From Candidatus Acetothermia bacterium (lineage in GTDB: Bacteria > Bipolaricaulota > Bipolaricaulia > RBG-16-55-9 > JANLFV01), in assembly GCA_024653345.1 (NCBI GenBank), contig JANLFV010000004.1:1-64000 (forward strand): 64,000 nt of DNA, given 5' to 3'. Shown here piece after piece: positions 28,346-36,657 of this stretch. The translations under genes were made by a program, and so were the position numbers. The notes under the pieces were generated by a model. The model worked only from the letters and a program-made list of their open reading frames with translations. It was not told the DNA's origin and ran no database searches. How positions within the stretch are numbered: the stretch's first letter is position 1; every line of letters starts with the position of its first letter.

Positions 28346-29103
28346 CAGAGGAGCTCCCGGAGCCGGCGGACCAGCTCGTAGAACTCGGGGCTCCGGCGGT
28401 ATTCGACCGCCCCCATCCCGGGGTTCTCCAGGAGGGCCTTCATCCTCGCCGGACGGGGCGTGAGCACGGCGATCCGCTCGCCGAGGAAGACCGCCTCCTC
28501 GATATCGTGGGTCACGAGCACCATCGTCAGCCGCTCCTTCCGCTCCTGCCAGAGCTGGAGGATCGAGTCCTGGATCTCCTCCTTCGTCTGCTCGTCGAGG
28601 AAGGCCAGCGGCTCGTCCATCAGCAGGACCTCCGGCTCGACGGCCAGAGCCCGGGCCAGGCCGACCCGCTTCTTCTGGCCGCCCGAGAGCTGGGCGGGAT
28701 AGCGGCCCCGGAGCTCGGCCAGCCCCAGCTCCTTCAGGATCGCCTCCACTCTCGCCAAGTGAGCCTGATCCAGCCCGCCGTTCAGCTCCAACCCCAGGAC
28801 CACATTCTTCCAGACGGTCTTCCAGGGCAGGAGGCCGATGTCCTGGAGGATGAGGGCCACATCCCGCCGCGGGCCGCGGACCTCCTCGCCGGCGATCCGC
28901 ACGCTCCCCGCGGTCGGGCGGCGGATTCCCGCCAGGACATAGAGCAGGCTGGTCTTCCCGCAGCCGGAGGGGCCGATGATCGCCAGACTCTCGCCCCGCT
29001 CGACGCGCAGCGAGAGCTCGGCGATTGCCTCCTGGCTCCGCTCCCCACCTCGCTGGCCGCGGCCGAACTGGTAAGCGAGCTGGAGGCCCTCAACCTCGAT
29101 CAT
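28345..29103 (-). CDS. ABC importer ATPase (SsuB/TauB type)
   Basis: 252-residue ATPase. Walker A GPSGCGKTSLLY, Q-loop LILQDIGLLPWKTV, signature LSGGQKKRVGLARAL, Walker B VLLMDEPLAFLD and H-loop VLVTHDIEEAVFLG all fit the sulfonate/taurine importer class. The start at 29103 opens on MIEVEGLQLAY and lies one base after the stop of the binding-protein gene. It energises uptake through the downstream permease. Confidence 0.92.
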   Translation of the reverse strand: MIEVEGLQLAYQFGRGQRGGERSQEAIAELSLRVERGESLAIIGPSGCGKTSLLYVLAGIRRPTAGSVRIAGEEVRGPRRDVALILQDIGLLPWKTVWKNVVLGLELNGGLDQAHLARVEAILKELGLAELRGRYPAQLSGGQKKRVGLARALAVEPEVLLMDEPLAFLDEQTKEEIQDSILQLWQERKERLTMVLVTHDIEEAVFLGERIAVLTPRPARMKALLENPGMGAVEYRRSPEFYELVRRLRELL

Positions 29104-29104
29104 C

Positions 29105-30166
29105 TCATGCCCCGAGGAAACTGTTGTCAGTCGCCTGCGCGTAGGAGACCGCCTGGCGAATGAATCCCTTCCGAAGCGCCCACTCGACCACCGCTCCAAG
29201 TTCGTCTTCCGCGAGCCTGCGCGGCTGGGGGAAGGAAGGAATGTCGAACATCTCAAGGAACCCCTCGGGCAGGTCAGCCTTCGTATACTGCTGGTCAGGG
29301 ATCACCTGGTTGAAGACCTCGATCCCGATGTCGGCGGCGAGGTCGAGGAACTCTTCCCGCGGGGCGAGATTGATCTCGGAGACCGCCTGGGTGTAGGCCC
29401 GATAGAAGCGGTCGATCTGCTCGGGACGGCTCTCCAGGACGCTCCTCTGGAAGGCGATCACCGCCGGCATCAGCTTGATCCCCTCGTAGCTGGAGAGGTA
29501 GGTCGCGCGGTCCCGCTCCTGGAGGAGCGTGTCCTCCGGCCCGGCGAGGGTCGCCAGCGGCTCGGGAAGGACGGCCGCGAGGACGCTCCCCCCGATGAGC
29601 AGCGTGTAGATGTTCACCAGATCCCCGCCCTCGGTGTAAATGACCCTGTCGTCGAACCTCTGCCCCAGGCTCGCCAGGAGTTGGTCTGTGGCGTAGTGCA
29701 TATCCGTCTGCTGGAGGATCATGATCGACTCGGACGATCTGCCGCTGACGCGGTTGAAGAGGTCGTCCAGGCTCTGGACCCTGAACGGCCCGCTCCCGAG
29801 CAAGGCCAGGGTCTGGCTCCCCTGGACGCGCTCGAAGGCTGTGGAGGTGACGGCGATCCTGGCCCCGGCGTTGGCTAGTCCAAAGACGACGGTCGAGAGG
29901 TCGCAGATGAGCCCATCGAGCCTCCCGGAGATGAAGGCCTCGCGCCGCGCGAGATCGTCGACGAGCGAGACGACCTCCACCTCGACGCCGTGGGCTTGGA
30001 AGAGCCCCTTCTTCTGGGCGAGCTTCAAAGGTATGGCCTCAAGGGAGAGGGGATAGCTGATCTGGAGCGGCGGCTGCGCGCGAGCCAGCCGGGGCGAGAC
30101 GAGCAGCCCGGCTAGGCCGAGTCCGGCGGACTTGAGGAAGGAGCGCCTCGTGAGTTTCGCTTCCAT
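29105..30166 (-). CDS. Tat-exported ABC substrate-binding protein (SsuA/NMT1 type)
   Basis: 353 residues beginning with a twin-arginine signal (LTRRSFLKSAGLGLAGLLVS), so it is exported folded. The mature part resembles the NMT1/THI5/SsuA group (PLSLEAIPLKLAQKKGLFQAHG, FISGRLDGLICDLSTVVFGLANAG). These proteins bind sulfonates, aromatic acids or pyrimidine precursors; the ligand here is unknown. It is the first gene of the three-gene importer with a strong promoter and GGGAGG before the ATG. Confidence 0.85.
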   Translation of the reverse strand: MEAKLTRRSFLKSAGLGLAGLLVSPRLARAQPPLQISYPLSLEAIPLKLAQKKGLFQAHGVEVEVVSLVDDLARREAFISGRLDGLICDLSTVVFGLANAGARIAVTSTAFERVQGSQTLALLGSGPFRVQSLDDLFNRVSGRSSESIMILQQTDMHYATDQLLASLGQRFDDRVIYTEGGDLVNIYTLLIGGSVLAAVLPEPLATLAGPEDTLLQERDRATYLSSYEGIKLMPAVIAFQRSVLESRPEQIDRFYRAYTQAVSEINLAPREEFLDLAADIGIEVFNQVIPDQQYTKADLPEGFLEMFDIPSFPQPRRLAEDELGAVVEWALRKGFIRQAVSYAQATDNSFLGA

Positions 30167-30200
30167 CTTCTCTTACCTCCCAGTCGCGTAGGCTTTTCTC

Positions 30201-30229
30201 ATTATAGCAGCGCCATATTGGCAGGGCAA
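30201..30229 (-). promoter_or_regulatory. promoter of the SsuABC-type importer
   Basis: Minus strand TTGCCC (30224-30229), 17-base spacer, perfect TATAAT (30201-30206). The leader is about 28 bases with a clear ribosome binding site. Confidence 0.65.
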
Positions 30230-30231
30230 TC

Positions 30232-31227
30232 TCAAGGGATCAACACCGCCGCGGCGCGAACTCGACCCTCCTTCAGCCGGAGGAGGACCTCATTGGCCTC
30301 AGCGAGGCGATAAGTCTCGACCGCGGTCTCGATGGGGATCTTGCCCGCTAGCTCTAGGAGCTCTCGGGCATCGGCGCGGGTCATGTTCGCCACGCTCCGG
30401 ACCGTCCGCTCGCCGTAGATGAGCTCGTAGCTCATCTCCGGGATGGGGCTCATGTAGATCCCCGCGAGGGCCACCGTCCCGCCCGGGCGGAGCGCGCGGA
30501 GCGACTCGGGGACGAGCCACCCCGCCGGGGCGAAGATGATCGCGCTATCGAGTAGCTCGGGCGGCTGGGCCCGCGGCTCGCCCACCCAAGCGGCGCCGAG
30601 CTCGCGGGCCAGCTTCTGATGCTCCACGCTTCTGGTGAAGACAAAGACCTTGCACCCTAGGTAGCGGGCGACCTGGATCGTCACATGGGCCGAGGCCCCG
30701 AAGCCGTAGAGCCCGAGCCGCTCGCCCGGGCTCACCCCGCTCAAGCGGAGGGCTCGGTAGCCGATCACGCCCGCGCAGAGGAGCGGGGCCGCCCTCTCGT
30801 CGGGAAACCCGTCGGGCAGAGGATAGGCAAACTCCTCATGGACGACGGCGTATTGGGCGTAGCCTCCATCGACATGGAGGCCAGTAAACCGGGCGTGGGG
30901 ACAGAGGTTCTCCAGGCCCTTCCGGCAGAAGTCGCACTCCCCGCAGGCCCAGTTGAGCCAGGGGACCCCGACCCGCTCGCCCGGCCGGAAGCGGCTCGCC
31001 TCCTTCCCCAGCCTTTCCACTATCCCGACGATCTGATGGCCGGGCATCAGGGGAAGCTTCGGCAGGCGGAGCTCGCCCTCGACCGTGTGCAGATCGGTGT
31101 GGCAGACGCCGCACGCCCGGACACGTAGGAGAACCTCATTCTCCCGCGGCTCCGGCTCGGGAGCCTCCTCCAGCGCCAGCGGCTTCTCCTCGATCGACCG
31201 CGGCTGGCGCAAGACCATCGCTTGCAT
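30232..31227 (-). CDS. zinc-dependent alcohol dehydrogenase (MDR family)
   Basis: 331 residues. Catalytic-zinc segment GVCHTDLHTVEGE, GHQIVGIVERLG, structural-zinc cysteines in CGECDFCRKGLENLC, and a nucleotide-binding segment LYGFGASAHVTIQVARYLG. The layout matches the AdhA-like zinc alcohol dehydrogenases of medium-chain type. It oxidises an alcohol or reduces an aldehyde with NAD(P); the substrate is unknown. The start at 31227 lies ten bases after an extended -10 box, so the mRNA is likely leaderless. Confidence 0.9.
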   Translation of the reverse strand: MQAMVLRQPRSIEEKPLALEEAPEPEPRENEVLLRVRACGVCHTDLHTVEGELRLPKLPLMPGHQIVGIVERLGKEASRFRPGERVGVPWLNWACGECDFCRKGLENLCPHARFTGLHVDGGYAQYAVVHEEFAYPLPDGFPDERAAPLLCAGVIGYRALRLSGVSPGERLGLYGFGASAHVTIQVARYLGCKVFVFTRSVEHQKLARELGAAWVGEPRAQPPELLDSAIIFAPAGWLVPESLRALRPGGTVALAGIYMSPIPEMSYELIYGERTVRSVANMTRADARELLELAGKIPIETAVETYRLAEANEVLLRLKEGRVRAAAVLIP

Positions 31228-31236
31228 CGACGGCTC

Positions 31237-31245
31237 ATTATACCA
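31237..31245 (-). promoter_or_regulatory. extended -10 promoter of the alcohol dehydrogenase, leaderless
   Basis: Minus strand TGGTATAAT (31237-31245), ten bases before the ATG at 31227. I see no good -35 box; an extended -10 can compensate. Confidence 0.5.
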
Positions 31246-31316
31246 GGGCAGGTGGGAAGGAGGCGTCGGCAAGCCGGCGACAGGCCATCGCCCTGCTGGA
31301 GCAGGGGCCACAGGAC

Positions 31317-31345
31317 TTGCCCTCGAATCGGGGCTTCACTAACAT
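31317..31345 (+). promoter_or_regulatory. promoter of adenosine deaminase, leaderless
   Basis: TTGCCC (31317-31322), 17-base spacer, TAACAT (31340-31345). The GTG at 31355 is ten bases after the -10 box with no ribosome binding site. Confidence 0.55.
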
Positions 31346-31354
31346 CCAGATCCT

Positions 31355-32392
31355 GTGGATCGAGAATGGATCGCGCGGTTGCCGAAGTTCGACTTGCACG
31401 TCCACCTGGACGGGTCGCTCCGGCCGGGGACGATCCTGGAGCTGACCAAGAGAGGCCCCAGAGGGCCGCACCTCCCAAACTTAGAGGCCATCGAGCGCGC
31501 GGTCACCCCGCCCCGGCACTGCCAGCTCGAGGAATACCTCCAGCCTTTTCAGGTCACGCTGGCGCTGTTGCAGACAGACGAGGCCCTCGAGCGAGCAGCC
31601 TACGAGCTGTGCGAGGATGCGGCCCGCGAGCAAGTGGTCTACATCGAGATCCGCTTCGCCCCCCTCCTCCACCTGAAGGCGGGGTTGAGCCCGCAGAAGG
31701 CCGTCGAGTCGGTCCTGGCGGGGATGCGCCGGGCGGAGCAGGCGTATCCGGTCAAGACCGGCCTGATCATCTGCGGAATGAAGCAACATCCTCCGGAGAA
31801 GGTCGAGCGGACTGCTAGGCTGGCGGCGGACTACCTCGGCCAGGGCGTGGTGGGGTTCGACCTAGCCGGGCCGGAAGAGCCCTTCCCGCCGTCATTGCAC
31901 CGTCGGGCGATCGAGCTAGCCCGGGCGGCCGGACTCCACCTCACCCTGCACGCCGGAGAGGGATGCTGTCCCGAGCAGATCAAAGAGGCCGTCGCGCTCG
32001 GGGCCGAGCGCATCGGGCACGGCTTCTACCTCTATCAGGATCAGGAGACGGAGCGGCGGGTTGCCGCTGCCGGGATCGCGCTCGAGGTCTGCCCGACGAG
32101 CAACCTCCAGATCTCAGGCCAGATGGAGACCTACGCCGATCACCCCTTGAAGCGCTACCTCGATCGCGGGATCCGCGTGACCGTCAACACCGACAACCGC
32201 CTGATGTCCAAGACAAGCTCGACCCGGGAGTTTAGCGAGGTGATCGAGGCCTTCTCGCTCACGCCTGCGGAGGTCAAGAGGCTCCTCCTCAACAGCGCCG
32301 CGGCGGCGTTCGCCCCGGAGGCATTGAGGAGAATGCTCTCTAGCCAAGTGAACGAGGCTTTCTCCGAGATCCCCGCTAGCCAAGGCCGCTAG
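31355..32392 (+). CDS. add: adenosine deaminase
   Basis: 345-residue zinc hydrolase converting adenosine to inosine. Conserved blocks are FDLHVHLDGSLRPGTI at the N-terminus, TLHAGEGC, ERIGHGFYL, EVCPTSNLQISG and VTVNTDNRLMSKT, supplying zinc ligands and catalytic residues. The start is the GTG at 31355, supported by the leaderless promoter geometry and immediate entry into the conserved fold. It complements the purine transport and catabolism island further along. Confidence 0.9.
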   Translation: MDREWIARLPKFDLHVHLDGSLRPGTILELTKRGPRGPHLPNLEAIERAVTPPRHCQLEEYLQPFQVTLALLQTDEALERAAYELCEDAAREQVVYIEIRFAPLLHLKAGLSPQKAVESVLAGMRRAEQAYPVKTGLIICGMKQHPPEKVERTARLAADYLGQGVVGFDLAGPEEPFPPSLHRRAIELARAAGLHLTLHAGEGCCPEQIKEAVALGAERIGHGFYLYQDQETERRVAAAGIALEVCPTSNLQISGQMETYADHPLKRYLDRGIRVTVNTDNRLMSKTSSTREFSEVIEAFSLTPAEVKRLLLNSAAAAFAPEALRRMLSSQVNEAFSEIPASQGR

Positions 32393-32418
32393 CTCCCCCG
32401 GTGCACGAGCTACCTCGG

Positions 32419-32970
32419 CTAAGGCGAGCTCGCCTCAGCAGCGGACTCGGCTTGAGCTGCCTCTTCCCAGGTATAGCCCCAGGCCGCGCCGAAGCCTGCG
32501 GAGACGGGGATCGCGACATAGATGAAGAAATGGCCCAGCAGGCTCGCCAGGCCCTGGAAGGCTGGATTGTCCCCGACAATCGCGCTGAGGAGGGCTAGCG
32601 CGCCGATTGCCAAGCCTTCCCCGGCAGCCGCCCCGAGGAACGCGCCCCACAGGCTGCCGGGCACTCTGGCGACCTGCCCGGCGACGCCCGCTCCCAGCGC
32701 GGCGCCGGTGGGGACCCCAGCGAGGTAGCCGAACAGGCCGAAGAAGGCACAGGTGATGTCGTTCCAGCCAATCGCGGGGATGCGGTGGCAGATGAAGTGC
32801 AACCCCTCGCTCCCTACCAGCGCTCCGCCGAGCGCGCCGAGCGTTCCTCCGAAGGCGAGGGGCAGGAGATCCTCCCTCGCGGAAGCCTCTCCTGTTGCAC
32901 GATCTGCGCCTAGCCCACTCACGCTAAGAGACAGCGCTAAGACCACAACGACCAGCACTAGCCTGCGCAT
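32419..32970 (-). CDS. small membrane/exported protein of unknown function
   Basis: 183 residues: signal peptide or N-terminal helix (RRLVLVVVVLALSLSVSGLG), then Gly/Ala-rich hydrophobic segments (LAFGGTLGALGGALVG, AFFGLFGYLAGVPTGAALGAGVAG, LWGAFLGAAAGEGLAIGALALL) and an acidic Ala-rich tail. The glycine-zipper-like pattern suggests membrane-embedded helices. No family is recognised. The start at 32970 is set by AGGAGGAG upstream. A perfect inverted repeat lies between its promoter and start. Confidence 0.65.
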   Translation of the reverse strand: MRRLVLVVVVLALSLSVSGLGADRATGEASAREDLLPLAFGGTLGALGGALVGSEGLHFICHRIPAIGWNDITCAFFGLFGYLAGVPTGAALGAGVAGQVARVPGSLWGAFLGAAAGEGLAIGALALLSAIVGDNPAFQGLASLLGHFFIYVAIPVSAGFGAAWGYTWEEAAQAESAAEASSP

Positions 32971-32985
32971 CGCTCCTCCTTGGGG

Positions 32986-33013
32986 GACAAGAGTCTTGTC
33001 AAGTGGCATTATA
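32986..33013 (-). promoter_or_regulatory. promoter -10 and operator-like inverted repeat of the 32970 gene
   Basis: Minus strand TATAAT (33008-33013), with no clear -35 box. Just downstream, over the expected start of transcription, is a perfect repeat GACAAG-AGT-CTTGTC (32986-33000), placed where a repressor would bind. Confidence 0.45.
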
Positions 33014-33179
33014 GCATTTCTCCGCCTGAAGCGAGAAGCGAAGGTCCTCTGGTGGGCTCAAGTCGTTCCAGAAGGCGCTCTTGCCGCACCAAGCGGGAGC
33101 GCGAGCGCCGAAGGGAGCGGGAACTTGTCTTCCGCGGAGCTTGGGAGAGGCTCGTGGCGCGGGAATTCCCAGATGCGGT

Positions 33180-33208
33180 TTGACAGGTGACCGCGCCCTT
33201 GTTATCCT
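33180..33208 (+). promoter_or_regulatory. strong promoter of the fur-feoABC operon
   Basis: Perfect TTGACA (33180-33185), 17-base spacer, TATCCT (33203-33208). Transcription should begin near 33215, inside the palindrome at 33212-33230. Confidence 0.7.
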
Positions 33209-33211
33209 CTA

Positions 33212-33230
33212 ATTGCAAATGGTTCGCAAT
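33212..33230 (+). promoter_or_regulatory. Fur-family (Nur-like) operator
   Basis: Imperfect palindrome ATTGCAAATGGTTCGCAAT. It fits TTGCaa-N5-ttGCAA, which I recall as the box of the nickel-responsive Fur relative Nur; rhizobial Mur boxes look similar. It covers the expected transcription start, the right place for repression by the Fur-family protein encoded directly downstream. Confidence 0.55.
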
Positions 33231-33254
33231 AGCGTTCAGCCGGAGGAGGCGAGG

Positions 33255-33671
33255 ATGCTGGAGGCAAGCGCTTTCCTCAGGGCCGAGAAGAAGCGCCTCA
33301 CTCCCCAGCGATCGCTGCTCCTCGGGATCATCCGCCAGCACGGCCACCTGGACGCGGACGAGATCTACCGCCTGGCCAGGCGAGAGAATCCTCGCCTCAG
33401 CCTCTCCACAGTCTACCGGACGCTCAACCTGCTCAAGGAGCTCGGCCTGGTCGAGGAGCTCCACCTGGGCGAGGAACACCACCACTACGAGGCCAAGGCC
33501 GAGGAGCACCATCACCTGGTCTGCCTCAGCTGCGGGAAGGTCATCGAGTGTCGGCTCACCGAGGACCTTCGAGAGCTGGGCCGGAGGCATGGCTTCACGA
33601 TGGTCAGCGCGCAGGTGGAGCTCGCCGGCTACTGCGCCGATTGCCGGAAACAAGGAGAGAATGATCCGTGA
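33255..33671 (+). CDS. Fur-family metalloregulator
   Basis: 138 residues. N-terminal winged helix (LTPQRSLLLGIIRQHGHLDADEIYRLA, LSTVYRTLNLLKELGLV), then the histidine-rich regulatory metal region EEHHHYEAKAEEHHH and two CxxC pairs (CLSCGK, CADCRK) of a structural zinc site. It represses metal uptake when loaded. Fe, Ni, Zn or Mn sensing cannot be told from sequence; the feo genes argue for iron, the operator for Nur-like recognition. The start at 33255 has GGAGGAGG; an upstream ATG (33219) near the transcription start is possible. Confidence 0.88.
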   Translation: MLEASAFLRAEKKRLTPQRSLLLGIIRQHGHLDADEIYRLARRENPRLSLSTVYRTLNLLKELGLVEELHLGEEHHHYEAKAEEHHHLVCLSCGKVIECRLTEDLRELGRRHGFTMVSAQVELAGYCADCRKQGENDP

Positions 33672-33906
33672 CACCCAGGTGCCGCTCAGCGCCCTCCCCG
33701 CCGGCGAGGTGGGGCTGGTCCGGGCCCTGACCGGCGGGCGGGGGCTTGTGGCCCGGCTGGCCGCGCTGGGCTTCATCCCGGGGACGGAGGTGATGATGCT
33801 CCAGAACTTCGGGAGGGGGCCGCTGCTCGTCGCCGTGCGGAACACCCGTGTGGCCCTGGGGCGGGGCGAGGCGGCCCGTATCTGGGTGAGCCGGAAGAGG
33901 GGCTAA
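33661..33906 (+). CDS. feoA: FeoA-domain protein
   Basis: 81 residues with an SH3-like FeoA fold: PLSALPAGEVGLVRALTGG, LAALGFIPGTEVMMLQN, GPLLVAVRNTRVALGRGEA. FeoA is a cytoplasmic helper of the ferrous iron transporter FeoB. The ATG at 33661 lies inside the end of the fur gene (11-base overlap), giving tight coupling, and feoB follows four bases after its stop. Confidence 0.9.
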   Translation: MIRDTQVPLSALPAGEVGLVRALTGGRGLVARLAALGFIPGTEVMMLQNFGRGPLLVAVRNTRVALGRGEAARIWVSRKRG

Positions 33907-33910
33907 GGCC

Positions 33911-35932
33911 ATGGTCGAGCGGGTCTCCCAGGCTCAGCGGACGATCACTGTGGCCCTGGCGGGCCAGCCGAATGTGGGCAAGTCCACGGTCTTCAACCTC
34001 TTGACCGGCCTCTCCCAGCATGTGGGGAACTGGCCGGGGAAGACGGTGGAGCGGAAGACCGGGATCCATCAGCATAACGGCACGATAATGCGCATCGTCG
34101 ACCTCCCCGGGACCTACAGCCTGACCGCCAACTCCCTGGAGGAGCGGATCGCCCGGGACTACATCATCAAGGAGCGGCCCGATGTGGTGGTGGCCGTCGC
34201 TGACGCCACGGCCCTGGAGCGGAACCTCTACCTGGTGGCGGAGCTGCTCTCCCTCCCCGTGCCGGTGATAGTAGCGCTGAACATGATCGATGTGGCCGAG
34301 CAGCAGGGGCTCCATATCGAGCCGCATGTCCTCGAGGCCGCGCTCGGCCTGCCGGTGGTCCCGATGGTGGCCACCAAGGGGCGTGGTCTGACCGAGCTAG
34401 TCGAGGCCATCGCCCGGCTGGCCCAGGGCGAGGTAGCCTATGCCCCGAGCCGGCCCCGGATCCGGGAGGACCACCGGGCGGTCCTGGAGGAGCTCGAGCG
34501 GCTCATCGCCGATGCCGTGCCCGAGCCATACCCCAACGATTGGGTCGCACTGAAGCTCCTGGAGGGGGACGAGGAGCTCACCCGGATGATCCGGGAGCAG
34601 CTAGCGCCGGAGCGGTGGGAGGAGGTCCATTCGATCCTGAGGCGCCATGAGGACGCCGTGCTGGCCGTGGCCGGCGGGCGCTACGAGTGGATCGGGCGGA
34701 TGGTCCGGGCCGCGGTCACCCGCCCGAGGGCCGGCCAGATCAGCCTCACCGAGCGGCTCGACCGGGTCGCGGCCCACCCGGTCTGGGGCCTCGGGCTCCT
34801 CTTGGGTGTTCTGGGGCTGGTCTTCTTTCTGACTTACGCCATCGGCTCGCCACTCCAGGGCCTGCTCGAGGCCCATCTCGTCCGGGCCGGGGCCGACTGG
34901 GCCGCCCGCCTCCTCGCTGGCGCTCCGGCTTGGCTTGTCGGGTTGGTCGCCAACGGCCTCATCGGCGGGGTCGGGAGGGTCCTCACCTTCCTCCCGATCC
35001 TGCTCGTCTTCTTCGCCGCCTTCGGCTTCCTCGAGGACCTGGGGTATATGGCCCGGGCCGCCTATGTCATGGACCGGTTCATGCACCGGATGGGGCTGCA
35101 CGGGAAGAGCTTCCTGCCGCTCTTCTTGGGCTTCGGCTGCAATGTCCCGGCGGTGATGGGCGCGCGAGTGGTCGAGGGCGAGCGGGCCCGGCTCCTCACG
35201 ATCCTGGTGGCTCCACTAGTGCCCTGCACCGCCCGCATGGCCGTCCTGGCCTTCCTCGTGCCGATCTTCTTCGGGAGGGCCTCCACCTTGGTCTCCTGGG
35301 GGCTGGTGGCGTTCAACCTGCTCATCCTCGTGCTCTTGGGGATCGGGCTCAACAAGCTGGTCTTCCGCGGCGAGCGGGCGGCCTTCATCATGGAGCTGCC
35401 GCTGTATCACATCCCCAACCTCCGGACGATCGGGCTCTTCGTCTGGCGGCGGACAGCGGCCTTCATCCGGCGGGCGGGGACGATCATCCTGGCCGTCTCC
35501 GTCTTGATCGCGGCCCTGGCGGCCCTCCCGAGCGGCGAGCTCGGCTCGAGCTACTTGGCAGCCATAGGCCGCTTCTTGGCCCCCCTGGGAGCTTTGATGG
35601 GCCTGGGCTGGGAGATGATGGTGGCCCTGCTCACCAGCTTCGTGGCCAAGGAGACCGCGATCGCCACCCTCGGGGTGCTCTATGGCGCCGGCGCCGGCGG
35701 GGAGGCGGGGCTGGCCGGGATCTTGGGCAGCCTCTTGGCCCCGTCCGCAGCATTGGCGTTCCTCGTGGTGGAGATGCTCTTCATCCCCTGCGCGGCCACG
35801 GTCGCGACCATCCGCCAGGAGACGGGCTCGTGGAGGTGGACCCTCTTGGATGTGGCCCTTCTACTCGTCCTCTCCTTGGCCATGGGCCTACTCGTCTATC
35901 AGGGGGCGAGGCTGCTCGGATGGGGGACCTGA
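33911..35932 (+). CDS. feoB: ferrous iron transporter FeoB
   Basis: 673 residues. N-terminal GTPase: G1 GQPNVGKST near residue 18, G2 region GNWPGKTVERKTG, G3 DLPGTYSL, G4 NMID. Then a helical regulatory domain and a membrane domain of about eight to ten helices with the FeoB gate repeats (LPLFLGFGCNVPAVMGARV, later AKETAIATLGVLYGAGAGG). It imports Fe(II) under reducing conditions. Its TGA overlaps the next start (TGATG). Confidence 0.96.
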   Translation: MVERVSQAQRTITVALAGQPNVGKSTVFNLLTGLSQHVGNWPGKTVERKTGIHQHNGTIMRIVDLPGTYSLTANSLEERIARDYIIKERPDVVVAVADATALERNLYLVAELLSLPVPVIVALNMIDVAEQQGLHIEPHVLEAALGLPVVPMVATKGRGLTELVEAIARLAQGEVAYAPSRPRIREDHRAVLEELERLIADAVPEPYPNDWVALKLLEGDEELTRMIREQLAPERWEEVHSILRRHEDAVLAVAGGRYEWIGRMVRAAVTRPRAGQISLTERLDRVAAHPVWGLGLLLGVLGLVFFLTYAIGSPLQGLLEAHLVRAGADWAARLLAGAPAWLVGLVANGLIGGVGRVLTFLPILLVFFAAFGFLEDLGYMARAAYVMDRFMHRMGLHGKSFLPLFLGFGCNVPAVMGARVVEGERARLLTILVAPLVPCTARMAVLAFLVPIFFGRASTLVSWGLVAFNLLILVLLGIGLNKLVFRGERAAFIMELPLYHIPNLRTIGLFVWRRTAAFIRRAGTIILAVSVLIAALAALPSGELGSSYLAAIGRFLAPLGALMGLGWEMMVALLTSFVAKETAIATLGVLYGAGAGGEAGLAGILGSLLAPSAALAFLVVEMLFIPCAATVATIRQETGSWRWTLLDVALLLVLSLAMGLLVYQGARLLGWGT

Positions 35933-36222
35933 TGCTGGGGAGACTCCTGGAAAGCCTGCGCCGCGGTGGGACGGAGAGCCTCTCCGGCCTAGCGAGAGAA
36001 CTGGGCGTAAGCGAGGCATTGCTGGAGCGGATGCTGGAAGACTTGGCTCGCAGAGGTTACTTAACGCAGCTGAACAACGGTTGTCCAGGCCAGTGTGCTC
36101 GCTGCGCGGCAGCCTCGCTCTGCAGCAGTGGCAGGCCGACGCGTGCCTGGGCTCTGACAGGGAAGGGTTCCGGGATGATCGCCGGTCGCACTTGTTGGAA
36201 GGCAGGGCGGATCGTGACCTAG
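35932..36222 (+). CDS. FeoC-like winged-helix protein with cysteine cluster
   Basis: About 96 residues. The N-terminal helix-turn-helix (LLESLRRGGTESLSGLARE, LLERMLEDLARRGYL) is followed by CPGQCARCAAASLC (C-x3-C-x2-C-x5-C), the pattern proposed to hold an iron-sulfur cluster in FeoC. It is coupled to feoB through a TGATG junction. FeoC protects or senses iron/redox state for FeoB. The last 40 residues are low in similarity and the true end may be less conserved. Confidence 0.75.
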   Translation: MLGRLLESLRRGGTESLSGLARELGVSEALLERMLEDLARRGYLTQLNNGCPGQCARCAAASLCSSGRPTRAWALTGKGSGMIAGRTCWKAGRIVT

Positions 36223-36513
36223 GGGGGACCTCTCACTTGGTGAGCACCGGATCCTGTGCCTTGCAGAGCGCATATAGGAGATCGAGGTGCTGGTGCAAGC
36301 CTTGGGAAACCACCCCAGTCTCGAGGATGACGCTGCTGGCAAAGCACAGTCCGGAGTGCGGCGTAGGGCTGATGCTGCCGGCCCAGGCATTAGAGGAGAT
36401 CGCTTGCTGTAAGGTCTGTAGGGAAGCAGTCGCACTGGGGCGAGGCTCGGCATGATTGGTGAGGGAGTCTGATCTCCGTGACCGCAGACGTGCGGATGGA
36501 CTGCGCTCGCACG
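36223..36513. other. intergenic region, possible decayed Cys-rich frame
   Basis: No gene is supported. One 42-codon frame beginning at ATG 36328 and ending at 36456 contains HSPECG and ACCKVCREAV with paired cysteines and fairly coding-like codons, but I recognise no family. Another frame is open over the preceding 100 bases, so this may be a decayed gene. I looked for purine-riboswitch-like features because of the downstream genes and saw none. Confidence 0.3.
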
Positions 36514-36538
36514 CTCCCCCTCCCGCTGGCTGGGGGAG
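36514..36538. terminator. GC-rich hairpin after the feo operon
   Basis: CTCCCCC (36514-36520) pairs with GGGGGAG (36532-36538) across an 11-base loop. There is no T-run after it, so it is at best a factor-dependent terminator; it could also be a palindromic repeat unit. Confidence 0.3.
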
Positions 36539-36546
36539 GAGATCTC

Positions 36547-36575
36547 TTGACTTTGTAAGAGACTTGCGCTAAGAA
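36547..36575 (+). promoter_or_regulatory. promoter of the purine island
   Basis: TTGACT (36547-36552), 17-base spacer, TAAGAA (36570-36575, weak -10). It leaves a leader of about 75 bases with AAAGGAGG before the ATG at 36658. Confidence 0.45.
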
Positions 36576-36657
36576 TGGGCAGGAGGCTGGGAAAGGAGGT
36601 GGTGGATCGGGTGCAGTTTCTGAACAATCTAGACCACATTCCGTAAAGGAGGGAAAG

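Noticed and set aside
33009-33845. 278-codon minus-strand open frame over the fur-feoA genes
   Set aside because: Covers the near-consensus promoter, Fur and FeoA on the opposite strand; no recognisable sequence.
36576-36657. Purine riboswitch in the leader of the BMP operon
   Set aside because: The roughly 75-base leader shows no three-way junction or the conserved loop sequences I know for guanine/adenine riboswitches.
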